Below, piece after piece: positions 19,448 to 30,030 of a stretch of 64,000 nucleotides of DNA. The translations under genes were made by a program, and so were the position numbers. The notes under the pieces are model-generated. The model had not been told where the DNA came from. It worked only from the letters and a program-made list of their open reading frames with translations, and did not search any database. Source of the stretch: Clostridiales bacterium (GTDB taxonomy: Bacteria > Bacillota > Clostridia > Saccharofermentanales > Saccharofermentanaceae); NCBI GenBank assembly GCA_017510605.1, contig JAFWMQ010000015.1, forward strand, positions 1 to 64,000, in the 5' to 3' direction. Position 1 is the stretch's first letter, and each line of letters begins with the position of its first letter.

Positions 19448-20638
19448 ATGAGAAATAAAAAAGGAATATGGCTGTTTACTTCCGAATCCGTTACGGAGGG
19501 ACATCCCGACAAGATCTGCGACCAGATCTCCGATGCAGTACTCGATGCTATTCTTGAGCAGGACAAGACTGCACGTGTTGCGTGCGAGACCTGCACTACA
19601 ACCGGCATGGTACTGGTTATGGGCGAGATTACGACATCTGCATATGTCGACATCCCTTCAATCGTCAGGAATAAGATTAAGGATATCGGTTATAACTCAA
19701 GCGATATGGGCTTCGACAGTAATTCCTGCGCTGTCCTCACTTCGATCGACGAGCAGTCCCCCGATATCGCAATGGGCGTAAACGAGTCATATGAAGCACG
19801 TCACGGCGGAGAGAAGGAACTTGATACCGGTGCCGGAGATCAGGGAATGATGTTCGGATACGCTAATGATGACACTCCCGAACTTATGCCGATGCCGATC
19901 GCACTCGCACACAGACTTACGATCCGTCTGTCTGAAGTACGCAAGAACGGCGCGGATTTCTTAAGACCTGACGGAAAGTCTCAGGTTACCGTTGAGTATG
20001 AGAACGATAAGGTGAAGAGGATCGATGCAGTCGTAATCTCCACACAGCACAGTGCTGATGTTACGCTCGAATTCCTTGAAGATTACATTAAAGAAAACGT
20101 CATCAAGGCTGTAATTCCTTCTGACCTCATGGATGAGAACACAAAGATCTACATCAATCCTACAGGCAGGTTTGTAGTCGGAGGTCCCCAGGGTGACTCC
20201 GGACTTACCGGAAGAAAGATCATCGTAGATACTTACGGCGGATTTGCACGTCACGGCGGCGGATGCTTCTCCGGAAAAGATCCCACGAAGGTTGACCGTT
20301 CCGCTTGCTACATGATGCGTTACATTGCGAAGAATATCGTCGCAGCCGGACTTGCTTCCGAGTGTGAAGTTCAGGTTGCATATGCGATCGGTGTTGCAAA
20401 GCCCGTATCCGTCATGGTAGATACTTTCGATACAGGAAAGATCAGCGATGAGAAGATAACGGAGATCGTAAATAAAGTGTTCGACTTAAGACCTGCTGCG
20501 ATCATCAGGGATCTTGATCTCAGAAGACCCATCTATTCAAAGACAGCAAGTTACGGTCACTTTGGAAGAACAGACGTAGAGCTTCCCTGGGAGAAGACCG
20601 ATAAGACAGAAGAGATCAGAAAACTTGCAGGGATCTGA
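19448..20638 (+). CDS. metK: S-adenosylmethionine synthetase
   Basis: Makes SAM from methionine and ATP; 396 residues, full length. Signatures include [17 protein letters not shown] at the N-terminus, [12 protein letters not shown] in the middle, and [19 protein letters not shown], the C-terminal active-site loop. The leader contains a SAM-I riboswitch, so the enzyme is feedback-regulated by its own product. It is transcribed alone: a strong terminator follows. Confidence 0.97.
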   Translation: MRNKKGIWLFTSESVTEGHPDKICDQISDAVLDAILEQDKTARVACETCTTTGMVLVMGEITTSAYVDIPSIVRNKIKDIGYNSSDMGFDSNSCAVLTSIDEQSPDIAMGVNESYEARHGGEKELDTGAGDQGMMFGYANDDTPELMPMPIALAHRLTIRLSEVRKNGADFLRPDGKSQVTVEYENDKVKRIDAVVISTQHSADVTLEFLEDYIKENVIKAVIPSDLMDENTKIYINPTGRFVVGGPQGDSGLTGRKIIVDTYGGFARHGGGCFSGKDPTKVDRSACYMMRYIAKNIVAAGLASECEVQVAYAIGVAKPVSVMVDTFDTGKISDEKITEIVNKVFDLRPAAIIRDLDLRRPIYSKTASYGHFGRTDVELPWEKTDKTEEIRKLAGI

Positions 20639-20670
20639 AATTCAAATAATAGGACAAAATAGCCGCAAAT

Positions 20671-20715
20671 GCCCGGATAAAGCCTCATGCTTTAGCCGGG
20701 CTTATTGTTTTGTTT
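20671..20715 (+). terminator. Terminator after metK
   Basis: Long imperfect hairpin with GCCCGG/CCGGGC at its base and AAGC/GCTT inside, followed by TTATTGTTTTGTTT. Confidence 0.85.
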
Positions 20716-20764
20716 CCGGTTGTTTGTTAGCATCTTGAAAAGCCTCGAAAAAGAAGAACAGATA

Positions 20765-23116
20765 ATGAAAAAAGATTCCGGAGACAATAAAGAACTTTCC
20801 CTGTCGGTATCAGATATCGGCAGTGAGGTTGAAGATGCAAAGGTTACATGCATCAAGGTTTTCTGCCCGAGAAAGGCCAATAATTTCGTGTCTTTTCTCT
20901 GCAACGGGAAATTTACCGTTGCAGGCAGGTCAAAGGTCGATATTGTCGAGGGCGGTTCTTACATAATATCCGGCAAAGTGACTGAGTGGAACAACAGACC
21001 GCAGGTAACATTAAAGAAGATCCGTGTCGACGAAGATGCAGGGGATACGCTTCTGATAGCATCATTCCTTGCTGATAATATAAGCGGTCTGGGTAATACA
21101 ACTGCTGAAGCATTAGCAGGTAAATTCGGCAGGAATATCCTTAAGGTCTTAACGGAAACCCCGGAACTCGCTTCATCAGGAGTAAGCGGGCTCTCGTCTT
21201 CGAGGGCAGCTGCCATTTGTGATCAGATCACACAGGAATATGAGTTCTTCAGACAAGGACTTGACGCTAAGCTTATGGGCTTTTCGCAGGCTCAGATAAA
21301 GATCCTGAAGAAGCTCGACAGACTTAATTGCGAAGATATCAGGAAGAGCCCGTTCTCACTTATGGGACAGGGAATCGCCGGTTTTGAACTGCTGGACAGG
21401 ATAGCTTTAGGAGAGGGTGTATCTTCTGATGCACCTGAGAGAATAGCTGCCGCTCTTTATCAGGCATGCATGTATCTTCATGAAGATACTAAGTCTACGG
21501 CTCTGATGCCTCAGGATGTAAGGCGCAGGGCTTTGGAATATGTGAATAATCATGAAGCTAAACTCACATCAGAACAGTTCTCGGAAGCGTTCAGACCGGG
21601 AGTTCAGGCTGCAATAGATGATAAGAAGATAGCGGTTTATAAATACGATTCGGGAAAATGCGCTGTGTGCGATCCGGAAGACCCGGATGCCAGGTTTGCC
21701 ACAAGAAGTTATTTTGAATCTGAGGTTGCGATCGAGAGACGGATCAATGAGATGCTCAAGACTAAGACTGATCCGCCCTCAAGAGAAGAGAGCGACAGGA
21801 TAATGAGGGAAGTAGCGTCTGATCTTGCCATCATTCCCGATAAGTCACAGCTTGATGCTCTGTATCTTTGTATGTACAGTCCGATCAGCGTTATCACAGG
21901 CGGTCCCGGAACCGGTAAGACTACGATTATGGGTGTCTTGGGAGAATATTTCAAAAGGAACAAGATAAGCTGTGTCTTTGCCGCTCCGACCGGAAGAGCT
22001 GCAAAAAAACTCTCGGAGGCATGCGGATGCGAGGCCTCAACTATTCACAGGCTTTTGGGAGTCAGAAGTACGATCAGTTCCGATGATGACGACCTGCTTC
22101 CTGATGACAGGGCAGGGAAGTATAACAGTCTTCTTTTTGTGCACGGCAAGGATAATCCGATAATTTGCAGGGTAATTGTGATCGATGAGATGTCAATGGT
22201 AGACACAATGCTCTTCAGACATCTTCTCGATGCCACGGATAAAGGAACTTCGATCATACTTGTAGGAGACCCCGACCAGCTTCCTTCGGTAAACTGCGGG
22301 GATATCTTAAGGGATCTTTTGACATGCAGATCGATACCGGCGATAAGACTGGATGCGCTTCACAGACAGGCTGATGACGGAACTATAGCATCTAATGCAG
22401 GATTAATACTTGAAGGCGAAGAACCGAAGTGTTCAGGTGATGATTTTGAGGTTATAAGCTGCGGGAGTGAAGAGGAAGCGCAGGAGACAATAGCAAGGAT
22501 CGTTCTTGAACATAAAGACGAAGACATTATTTGTCTCTCTCCTACGAAGAATGAGAATGTTGCATTAGGAACAGTCCGGCTCAACAAGCTTATACAGAGC
22601 CTTGAAGTTAAAGATGATCTGAAGATATTGAAAAGAGGACAGAGTCTCGTCCTTCACGTCGGTGATAAGGTAATGCAGAACAAAAATGATTACAGTATCG
22701 AATGGATAGATCCTGTGACGGGAGAAGTCCTTCAGGGAATCTTCAACGGTGAACTCGGAGTAATAACGGATATAGATCCGCTTAAGGCCTCCGTTACGAT
22801 AACATTTGATGAAGGCAAGACCGCTGAGTACAAAGGCAAACTGTTGGATAATATCGATCTGGCTTATGCGGTTACGGTTCATAAGTCGCAGGGCTGTGAA
22901 TTCGACAGGGTAATAATTGCTCTTGGAAAGATGAATGCACTTTTATATAAGCGGAGCCTGCTCTATACGGCTGTCACGAGAGGCAGGATGAACGTTACCA
23001 TAGTCGAATGTGAAGGAACGCTCGGTAAGTTTATCAGAGCCCCTAAAGGCGATATCAGAGAGACATGCTTAAGAGATCTTCTTAAGACGATCGATTACCG
23101 CAGGAAAATGTTATGA
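20765..23116 (+). CDS. recD2: RecD2-type ATP-dependent DNA helicase
   Basis: A 5'-3' superfamily 1 helicase used in repair and replication-conflict resolution. With the ATG at 20765 it has 783 residues; a longer frame from TTG 20705 runs through the metK terminator and is rejected. It shows an N-terminal OB-like part, an HhH motif (NISGLGNTTAEALAGKFG), the P-loop GGPGTGKTT near 379-387, DEMSMVD as motif II, and the C-terminal motif TVHKSQGCEFDRV. RecB/RecC partners are not present, in line with the RecD2 class. It overlaps comF by 4 bp. Confidence 0.93.
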   Translation: MKKDSGDNKELSLSVSDIGSEVEDAKVTCIKVFCPRKANNFVSFLCNGKFTVAGRSKVDIVEGGSYIISGKVTEWNNRPQVTLKKIRVDEDAGDTLLIASFLADNISGLGNTTAEALAGKFGRNILKVLTETPELASSGVSGLSSSRAAAICDQITQEYEFFRQGLDAKLMGFSQAQIKILKKLDRLNCEDIRKSPFSLMGQGIAGFELLDRIALGEGVSSDAPERIAAALYQACMYLHEDTKSTALMPQDVRRRALEYVNNHEAKLTSEQFSEAFRPGVQAAIDDKKIAVYKYDSGKCAVCDPEDPDARFATRSYFESEVAIERRINEMLKTKTDPPSREESDRIMREVASDLAIIPDKSQLDALYLCMYSPISVITGGPGTGKTTIMGVLGEYFKRNKISCVFAAPTGRAAKKLSEACGCEASTIHRLLGVRSTISSDDDDLLPDDRAGKYNSLLFVHGKDNPIICRVIVIDEMSMVDTMLFRHLLDATDKGTSIILVGDPDQLPSVNCGDILRDLLTCRSIPAIRLDALHRQADDGTIASNAGLILEGEEPKCSGDDFEVISCGSEEEAQETIARIVLEHKDEDIICLSPTKNENVALGTVRLNKLIQSLEVKDDLKILKRGQSLVLHVGDKVMQNKNDYSIEWIDPVTGEVLQGIFNGELGVITDIDPLKASVTITFDEGKTAEYKGKLLDNIDLAYAVTVHKSQGCEFDRVIIALGKMNALLYKRSLLYTAVTRGRMNVTIVECEGTLGKFIRAPKGDIRETCLRDLLKTIDYRRKML

Positions 23117-23922
23117 GAGGATCTGCTTCGAACAATATCGGATCTTTACCTCACGACAGAATAAGAGAAGCATTAAGGGAGACTGCAGATCTTATCCTTC
23201 CATACAGATGTGCTGTGTGCGGAAGATTATCAGATACAGAGGAACGGTTCCGGAATTACGATGATCTATATTTAAAAATTTTCGGCAAAGAATCTGAACT
23301 CCATATCTGCGGTAAGTGTCTGTCTGCCTTTAATACGATCGAAGAGAACAGAAGATGGTCCTTATGCTTATCTAACCCGATCGAAAATGACGAGTGTCCG
23401 GGACTGGCACTTTTTATGCCGTTCAACTACAGGGGAATAGTTGAGAGGACCATTCCGAAGATCAAGTTCGGGAAGCAGATCGAACTTGCCAGATTATTAG
23501 GCTGTCTTTTGGGATCCGGTCTTCTTCTTGAGGGTATAAGAGCCGATCTGGTCGTCCCGGTACCTTTATCTCCTGAAAGACTTGCTGAACGCGGTTTTAA
23601 CCAGGCTGCCCAGATCGCTTATCCGGTGGCTGTATTAAACGGCATTCCATATGCCGGTGATGTGCTCATAAAGACTAAAGATACTAAAAGACAGTCTGAA
23701 ATAAATGATAATGTCCTTCGGAGCAATAATGTTACAGACGCTTACAGTGTCAGTGATTCCTGGGATCTGACCGGTATGACGGTCGCTGTCGTTGATGATG
23801 TATCGACAACGGGAGCAACACTTCACGAGGCGGCAAAAGCACTCTACAGAGCCGGTGCTTCAAAAGTGTTGTGCGTTGCATTTGCAGGGAACAGGCAGAA
23901 TAAGAATGCCGAGATGTTCTGA
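23113..23922 (+). CDS. comF: ComF-family amidophosphoribosyltransferase-like protein
   Basis: 269 residues. A zinc-ribbon-like N-terminus with CAVC and, further on, CGKC precedes a phosphoribosyltransferase domain with the PRPP loop VAVVDDVSTTGATL. ComF proteins take part in DNA uptake for transformation together with the late competence machinery. The start overlaps the recD2 stop (ATGA), giving a two-gene operon. A comEA homologue lies 12 kb further on. Whether the organism is competent cannot be told from this window. Confidence 0.9.
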   Translation: MRGSASNNIGSLPHDRIREALRETADLILPYRCAVCGRLSDTEERFRNYDDLYLKIFGKESELHICGKCLSAFNTIEENRRWSLCLSNPIENDECPGLALFMPFNYRGIVERTIPKIKFGKQIELARLLGCLLGSGLLLEGIRADLVVPVPLSPERLAERGFNQAAQIAYPVAVLNGIPYAGDVLIKTKDTKRQSEINDNVLRSNNVTDAYSVSDSWDLTGMTVAVVDDVSTTGATLHEAAKALYRAGASKVLCVAFAGNRQNKNAEMF

Positions 23923-23925
23923 AGT

Positions 23926-24957
23926 TTATACTATTCCGGTCACTCTTATCAGAGAGGAAACGCAAATATAGATCACGTCTACGATAACAGCAGCAAGAAC
24001 AAGGGTAACCCATACTTTTCTTGCGCTGAACTTTCTGTTCTTGCGGAGTTCGTCGTGAAGAGGTGTCGTAATGCTCTTAAAGAGAATGATCTTCTTTTTG
24101 GTAAGTCTTCCGACAGTGATCTTTAAGATAGAGATTCCGCCGTCACAGAGGAACGGAAGGCCGACTATGAAATAAAGGAAAGGAATCCTGCATAAGATAA
24201 GGAAGAACGCGATGAAAAAACCTAAAGATCTTGAGCCGGCATCACCCATCATCATTTTCGACGGATTGTAATTATAGGCCAGATAAGCGGAAATAGCAGG
24301 GCCGAATGCGACTGTGAGAAGTGCCGGATTATTGTCAAAACAGGATCCTGCCAAAGAACTCATCACTAATGTTGCGATTACAGCGACTACAGAAAGAGCT
24401 CCCGACAGACCGTCTATACCGTCCGTGGCATTTGTTGCGTTGATGGATACCACAAAAAGCAATACCGCAAGGAAGTAATAAAGTAAGGGATTGATGTCGA
24501 AATATGTTCCAGTGATGGCTAAGTATACCCTTGTTCCGAAAAAGTGAACACAGATTAATCCTGCGACAAGAGACACTGCAACATCAAGTGCGCCCTTAAT
24601 ATATTCATTCCACGGATTTTTTGATCTGTCATCGAGCCAGCCTGTTACCATCTCTGCCAGGACGGCAAGAAGTCCGAAGCCTAATCCGGATATTACGTTT
24701 CCGCTCTCGAGGATACCCTTGTCAGAAACTGTGGGACATAAAACAAAGCAGAGAACACTTGCTACTGCAAGGAAAACCAGGATGAAGTAAAAACCGACTC
24801 CGGTAGGTTTGCCGATGTTGACTTCGGATCCCTGTGCAAACTTACGGCCGCGGTCATGGCCCAATAAGACCTTCTCGCCCGGACGAAATTTGAGAAGTAT
24901 AAGTGTAATGACAAAGGCAGCAATACCGCCGCCGGCCATTTTAAAGACAAAATCCAT
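23926..24957 (-). CDS. MraY-like polyprenyl-phosphate sugar-phosphotransferase (divergent)
   Basis: 343-residue polytopic membrane protein of the PNPT family, which transfers a phospho-sugar to undecaprenyl phosphate at the cytoplasmic face. Family motifs are LDDRSKNP, INATNATDGIDGLSG and MMMGDAGSRSLGF. The C-terminal histidine motif, PxHHHFE in standard MraY, reads TPLHDELRK here, so two of three histidines are replaced by acidic residues. It stands alone, not in a dcw cluster, so it may be a paralogue with another substrate or with reduced activity. No WecA-type HIHHR motif is seen. Confidence 0.8.
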   Translation of the reverse strand: MDFVFKMAGGGIAAFVITLILLKFRPGEKVLLGHDRGRKFAQGSEVNIGKPTGVGFYFILVFLAVASVLCFVLCPTVSDKGILESGNVISGLGFGLLAVLAEMVTGWLDDRSKNPWNEYIKGALDVAVSLVAGLICVHFFGTRVYLAITGTYFDINPLLYYFLAVLLFVVSINATNATDGIDGLSGALSVVAVIATLVMSSLAGSCFDNNPALLTVAFGPAISAYLAYNYNPSKMMMGDAGSRSLGFFIAFFLILCRIPFLYFIVGLPFLCDGGISILKITVGRLTKKKIILFKSITTPLHDELRKNRKFSARKVWVTLVLAAVIVDVIYICVSSLIRVTGIV

Positions 24958-25074
24958 TAAAATCTCTCGCTCATAAGGTTTTATGTAACAGAAGCATTAT
25001 ACCTTATCAAAATATAGAAAAAAATCATTAAATCGTTCAATAAATGAACCTGATTTACTCGTCAGTATTGGCCA

Positions 25075-25090
25075 AATATGTTAACATATT
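25075..25090. promoter_or_regulatory. Perfect 16-bp palindrome upstream of argS
   Basis: AATATGTTAACATATT, a perfect inverted repeat 25 bases before the argS start and close to a weak -10. It could be an operator, but AT-rich palindromes of this size can occur by chance. Confidence 0.3.
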
Positions 25091-25115
25091 CACTTGTAAT
25101 AAGGAGACGAATACT

Positions 25116-26861
25116 ATGGATTACAAAGATTTGATTGCTTCTAACCTGTCCGCTTGTACCGGCCTTGATAAAGAGCAGGTGGCAGGTCTTATTGAGATCC
25201 CGCCGAAGCTCGAGCTCGGTGATTTCGCTTTTCCGTGCTTTGTTCTCGCAAAGACACTTCACAAGGCTCCGCCCATGATCGCTAATGAACTCAAGGATTC
25301 ACCTGAGCTCGTTAAGGGCTTTGACGGTGCCGTGACAGTTGATACGGCAGGACCTTACATTAATTTCAAGATCGATAAGGGCGTGCTCGCTAAGACTGTG
25401 ATCTCAGAGATCATTGAAGAGGGCGACCAGTATGGTAACAGGAATATCGGTGAAGGCAGGAATGTAATCATCGAATTTTCATCTCCCAATATTGCTAAGC
25501 CTTTCCATGTAGGACATGCTTTTACGACGATCCTCGGCAATTCGCTCTCAAATATTTACTCGAGACTCGGATATAACGTTATCAGATTCAATCATCTGGG
25601 TGATTACGGGACCCAGTTCGGCAAGCTTATCACCGCATACAGACTTTGGGGTGATGAGGCCGCCATGCAGGAGAATCCCATAGACGAGCTTACCAGGATC
25701 TATGTCAAGTTCCATGACGAGTGCAAGGTAAGTCCAGAGCGGGAGAAGGAACTCGAAGATACCGCAAGGGATAATTTCAGAAAACTTGAGGAAGGCGAAG
25801 AAGAGGAGGTTGCTCTTTGGAAGCGCTTCAGGGACTTAAGTCTTGAGGTTTTCGAGAAAACATATAAGAGAATGGGCATTAAGTTTGACAACTATAACGG
25901 CGAGTCATTCTATTCACCCAGGATCCCGGCTGTTGTAAAGATGCTCGAAGACAAGGGACTCCTTGAAGAGAGTGAAGGCGCCAAGGTCGTTAAGCTTGAT
26001 GATGAAGGCCTTCCTCCGTGTCTTGTTGTCAAGAGCGACGGGACAACGATCTATGCATCAAGAGATCTTGCGGCAGTCCTCTACAGACATGAAGAATTCA
26101 ATTTCTACAAGAATATCTATGTTGTAGGACTCCCTCAGCAGCTGCATTTCAGACAGGTCTTTGCAGTATTAAAGAAGGCCGGTTTTGATTTTGCGGACGA
26201 TTGTGTCCATGTCGGCTTCGGACTTCTTAAGTTCAAGGATAATACGGCATTCTCGACACGTGCGGGAAATATTATCAAGCTTGATGATTTCCTCGATAAA
26301 GCTACGGAGAAGACCTCCGAGATCATCAGAAAGAACAGTGAACTCAGAGGCGGTGATATGACTGATGAGCAGATCGCCCAAGTCTCTGAGACAGTAGGCC
26401 TCGGTGCCGTAACATATACTTATCTCAAGGCAGGAAGGGAGAAGGATATCTTCTTTGACTGGGATGACATGCTCGATTTTGAAGGCGATACCGCGCCTTA
26501 TCTTATCTACACTTATGCAAGGATCAAGTCGATCCTCCGCAAAGCGGGAGAACAGGGCATTTCAGGCAATATCGGGAATACGGATAAGCTTGTTGCCGAA
26601 GATGAATACGCAGTTATCAGAAGCCTTTCTGATTTCAAGGATTCTGTTGTTAAGGCTGCCGAGAGTTATGAGCCTTTCATGATCTCCCGTCAGATCGCTC
26701 TTATCGCAAGAAACTTTAACCGTTTCTATAACAATTCGAGAATATTGAACGCAGATTCTGAAGATATCAGAGATGCCCGTCTTATGCTTTGTGAAGCAGT
26801 CAGTGATTGCCTTAAATCAGGCCTTGATATGCTCGGGATCGGCGTAGTCGAGAAGATGTAA
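25116..26861 (+). CDS. argS: Arginyl-tRNA synthetase
   Basis: Class I aminoacyl-tRNA synthetase charging tRNA-Arg; 581 residues from the ATG at 25116, which has AAGGAG 9 bases upstream. The frame is open further upstream to 25044 but that part has no ribosome site. It carries the HIGH-type motif KPFHVGHAFTT after the ArgRS signature SSPNIAKPFH. As in many ArgRS the KMSK loop is replaced, here by FSTRAGNIIKLDD. The C-terminal DALR-type anticodon domain is complete. Confidence 0.96.
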   Translation: MDYKDLIASNLSACTGLDKEQVAGLIEIPPKLELGDFAFPCFVLAKTLHKAPPMIANELKDSPELVKGFDGAVTVDTAGPYINFKIDKGVLAKTVISEIIEEGDQYGNRNIGEGRNVIIEFSSPNIAKPFHVGHAFTTILGNSLSNIYSRLGYNVIRFNHLGDYGTQFGKLITAYRLWGDEAAMQENPIDELTRIYVKFHDECKVSPEREKELEDTARDNFRKLEEGEEEEVALWKRFRDLSLEVFEKTYKRMGIKFDNYNGESFYSPRIPAVVKMLEDKGLLEESEGAKVVKLDDEGLPPCLVVKSDGTTIYASRDLAAVLYRHEEFNFYKNIYVVGLPQQLHFRQVFAVLKKAGFDFADDCVHVGFGLLKFKDNTAFSTRAGNIIKLDDFLDKATEKTSEIIRKNSELRGGDMTDEQIAQVSETVGLGAVTYTYLKAGREKDIFFDWDDMLDFEGDTAPYLIYTYARIKSILRKAGEQGISGNIGNTDKLVAEDEYAVIRSLSDFKDSVVKAAESYEPFMISRQIALIARNFNRFYNNSRILNADSEDIRDARLMLCEAVSDCLKSGLDMLGIGVVEKM

Positions 26862-26879
26862 GATCGAAAGGTAAATGAT

Positions 26880-28592
26880 ATGGAGAATGCAGCTAACAGC
26901 TCGGTACCGGATTTTAAGGATCTCAATTATACAAGACCGGACCTTGATAAGTTCACGGAGACTGTTCAGAACGTAAGACTCAGGCTTATGACCGCAAAGA
27001 CTATCGACGCGGCAGATGAAGCTCTTGGTGAATATGAGATCGCGATCAGCTCTTTTGATACACAGTATGCACTCTGCCAGATCCTTCATGACCTTGATAC
27101 TTCAAATGAGTTCTATAACGAGGAGATAGAGTTTTTCGATGAGGCCGGCGCAAAGGTTCAGGAACTGTCTTCTGCTGTTCTGTCAGGACTTCTTACATCA
27201 CCCTGTGCGGACAGTCTGAAGGCCAAATACGGTCCCATGATCTTCCGTAAAGCAAAGAACCAGAAGGAGATCATATCGAGTGAGATAATAGATGACCTTA
27301 CCGAAGAATCAAAACTCGAAAACGAGTATTCGCAAAAGCAATCCGAAGCGGAGATCCCTTTTGGCAAAAAGACGCTTAATTTAAGTCTTATCCAGCCGTA
27401 TCTCCAGTCAACTGACAGGAATGTCAGAAGAGAAAGTCACATCGCTTTGGACCGCTATTATATGTCCAGGAAAGAGACTTACGATATCATCTACGATGAT
27501 CTTGTAAAAGTCAGGACTCAGGCTGCACAGAAGCTCGGGTATAACAGCTTTACCGAACTGGGTTATAAGCGTATGGAACGCTATGACTATACGAGGGAAG
27601 ATATTGCTGCTTTCAGGGATAATATCAAGAGATATATCGTTCCGCTTACCAGTCAGATAAGAAAGCTCCAACAGGAAAGACTTGGTGTGGATAAGCTTAT
27701 GTTCCATGATCTCCCATGCCTTTTCGCAGAGGGCAACCCTGTGCCTGTCGTAAGCAAAGAGACTTATGAGGAAGCGGCAGGGAAGTTCTTCAGGACCATG
27801 TTCGGCGCGACACCGAGTTTCTTTGATGTTCTTTCCGATCACGGTTATACGGATCTGCTGTCCCGTCCCGTTAAATCCACGGGCGGTTACTGCATGTATC
27901 TTGAGGACTACTGCATACCGTTTATCTTCATGAACGGTAACGGAACATTTGACGACGTGGCTACGGTTGTCCACGAGGGAGGCCATGCTTATGCGGCTCT
28001 GCAAGGCGCTGAATCCTCTCCGTTTGTCGAATGTCTGTCTCCTACTCTTGAGACATGCGAGATCCATTCGACATCGATGGAATATATGTCATATCCTTTC
28101 ATGGATATTTTCTATGGCAAGCAGGCAGAGCAGTATTGTGAGCTTCACATGACTGACGGTCTGCTGTTCCTTCCTTACGGTTGCATGGTCGATGAATTCC
28201 AGCATATTATCTATGACAATCCGAACATGACACCCAAAGAGCGCCATGAGATATGGAGAATGCTTGAACAGACATATCAGCCATTCATTAACTATGACGA
28301 GAATGATACGCCTTTCCATGCCATGGGCGGTGCCTGGATGAAGAAAGATCACATCTTCACTACGCCGTTCTACTATATCGACTATTGTCTCTCACAGATC
28401 TGTGCACTTGAGCTTTGGGATGAATCCAGGGCTGACCTTAAGGAAGCTCTTGAGAAATACAATACTTTATGCCAGCTTGGCGGAAGTGATACTTTCCTGA
28501 ATCTTATAAAGCAGTCCGGTCTGGAATCACCTTTTGATGTTGATGTTATAAAACGTCTGGCATTCAGGTGCGCTGATTTCCTTAATCTGTGA
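26880..28592 (+). CDS. M3-family oligoendopeptidase (PepF-like)
   Basis: 570-residue zinc metallopeptidase that should cleave oligopeptides in the cytoplasm. The zinc site is the HExxH motif VVHEGGHAYA (His365, Glu366, His369), with the downstream Glu-containing helix ETCEIHSTSMEYMSY. The N-terminal region is helical as in PepF. It follows argS by 18 bases with GAAAGG before its ATG, and is followed by rsmF after 7 bases, so argS, pepF, rsmF and rdgB look like one transcription unit. Confidence 0.9.
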   Translation: MENAANSSVPDFKDLNYTRPDLDKFTETVQNVRLRLMTAKTIDAADEALGEYEIAISSFDTQYALCQILHDLDTSNEFYNEEIEFFDEAGAKVQELSSAVLSGLLTSPCADSLKAKYGPMIFRKAKNQKEIISSEIIDDLTEESKLENEYSQKQSEAEIPFGKKTLNLSLIQPYLQSTDRNVRRESHIALDRYYMSRKETYDIIYDDLVKVRTQAAQKLGYNSFTELGYKRMERYDYTREDIAAFRDNIKRYIVPLTSQIRKLQQERLGVDKLMFHDLPCLFAEGNPVPVVSKETYEEAAGKFFRTMFGATPSFFDVLSDHGYTDLLSRPVKSTGGYCMYLEDYCIPFIFMNGNGTFDDVATVVHEGGHAYAALQGAESSPFVECLSPTLETCEIHSTSMEYMSYPFMDIFYGKQAEQYCELHMTDGLLFLPYGCMVDEFQHIIYDNPNMTPKERHEIWRMLEQTYQPFINYDENDTPFHAMGGAWMKKDHIFTTPFYYIDYCLSQICALELWDESRADLKEALEKYNTLCQLGGSDTFLNLIKQSGLESPFDVDVIKRLAFRCADFLNL

Positions 28593-28599
28593 GGATAAG

Positions 28600-30030
28600 A
28601 TGAATCTTCCTGAAGACTTTATCAATGAGATGAATGATTTCTTCTCGCGTCAGAAAGACGTGCCTTTAGAAGGATTCTATGAAAGTTTTGATAAAGAACC
28701 TCTTAAAGGTATCAGATTTTCGCGTTCGAAAATAAATAGCACAGAGGAAGAGCACCGCCTGCTCAAAGGCTTGGGCGAAGAAGCTGTTCCTGTCCCGTGG
28801 TGCTCCGGCGGTTACTATACCGGGAATGAATCAAGCGGAAGGGAAGCTCTCTATCATGCGGGCGTTTACTATCCGCAGGAGCCTTCTGCGATGTTGCCTG
28901 CCCAGGTCATGGCTGCAGGCCCCGGTGAGATCGTTCTTGACCTTTGCGCTGCTCCTGGAGGCAAGGCGTGCAGATTGGGTGAAGATATGCACGGGGAAGG
29001 ACTCCTTGTTGCTAACGAGATCAGTTTTGAACGTTCAAAAGCGCTTCTGCGCAACATTGAGCGTTCAGGAATCAGCGGTCTCGTTATACTTAATGAAACG
29101 CCCGAGAATATTGCCGGTAAGCTCCCTTCGTTTTTTGATAAGATCCTGATAGATGCACCGTGTTCCGGCGAAGGAATGTTCAGAAGAGACAGCGGCGCTG
29201 TCAAAAGCTATATGAATTACGGCCCCAAGGTCTGTGTTCCTCTTCAGGAATCAATTCTGGAAGCTGCCGGTAAGTGCCTTAAAGACGGCGGATCGATCGT
29301 ATATTCCACGTGTACATTCTGCGTTGATGAGGATGAGAATCAGATCTTATCGTTTATCTCGCGTCACCCTGAATTCCATGTGAAACCTCATCCGGAGATC
29401 ACCGGTGTAACTCATGCTGGTGAGGGCTCGTTCCTGCCGGGTTCTATGAGGATCTGGCCGCATCTTTCAAACGGCGACGGGCACTTCTGTGTTCATCTTG
29501 TTAAGGGTGAGGAAAAAGATCTCAGATCTGCAGAAGAGCTCCTGATAAAGAGTGAAGAAAAACGCAGGGACAAGAATACTGAAGCTGCTCTTGGCGTGCT
29601 TGGTGAAGTCTTATCCGGTGAAGGGCTTGAAAAGCTCATGCAGGGCAGGTTTGTATCACACGGAACGGGTCTTTTCAAAATGACTTTTGACGAGAAGATA
29701 TTTAAGGGACTCAAAGTCGTAAAGACAGGTCTTTATGTCGGTGATATCAAGCCTTTGAAGTCGGGAAAAACTGTTTTCGAGCCTTCGAACAGCATCGCAC
29801 TTGCACTCGACAGAAAATCCATAAGAGATGATTCTTATCTTGCGCTTTCGAGGTCAGATGACAGACTGGTCAAATACCTGCGCGGAGAGACCATTCCGAT
29901 CGAACCTGATGACGGTTTGAAACCATCAGGAACGATCCTTGTGGGCATAGACCAATATCCTCTCGGGTTTGCCAAGATCAACGGAAATACTGCAAAAAAT
30001 ATGTATCCCAAAGCATGGAGGCTCATATGA
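28600..30030 (+). CDS. rsmF: RsmF/NOL1-NOP2-Sun family rRNA cytosine-C5 methyltransferase
   Basis: 476 residues. The SAM site is VLDLCAAPGGKA, the first cysteine motif is DAPCSGEGMFRRD, and the catalytic cysteine is in YSTCTFCVDEDENQ. The C-terminal ~130 residues resemble the RsmF-type PUA-like RNA-binding extension. The protein should make 5-methylcytosine in 16S rRNA. The start is just after the peptidase stop with GAGGATAAG upstream. The related tRNA-acting RsmB/TrmFO types are less likely, given the C-terminal region. Confidence 0.9.
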   Translation: MNLPEDFINEMNDFFSRQKDVPLEGFYESFDKEPLKGIRFSRSKINSTEEEHRLLKGLGEEAVPVPWCSGGYYTGNESSGREALYHAGVYYPQEPSAMLPAQVMAAGPGEIVLDLCAAPGGKACRLGEDMHGEGLLVANEISFERSKALLRNIERSGISGLVILNETPENIAGKLPSFFDKILIDAPCSGEGMFRRDSGAVKSYMNYGPKVCVPLQESILEAAGKCLKDGGSIVYSTCTFCVDEDENQILSFISRHPEFHVKPHPEITGVTHAGEGSFLPGSMRIWPHLSNGDGHFCVHLVKGEEKDLRSAEELLIKSEEKRRDKNTEAALGVLGEVLSGEGLEKLMQGRFVSHGTGLFKMTFDEKIFKGLKVVKTGLYVGDIKPLKSGKTVFEPSNSIALALDRKSIRDDSYLALSRSDDRLVKYLRGETIPIEPDDGLKPSGTILVGIDQYPLGFAKINGNTAKNMYPKAWRLI

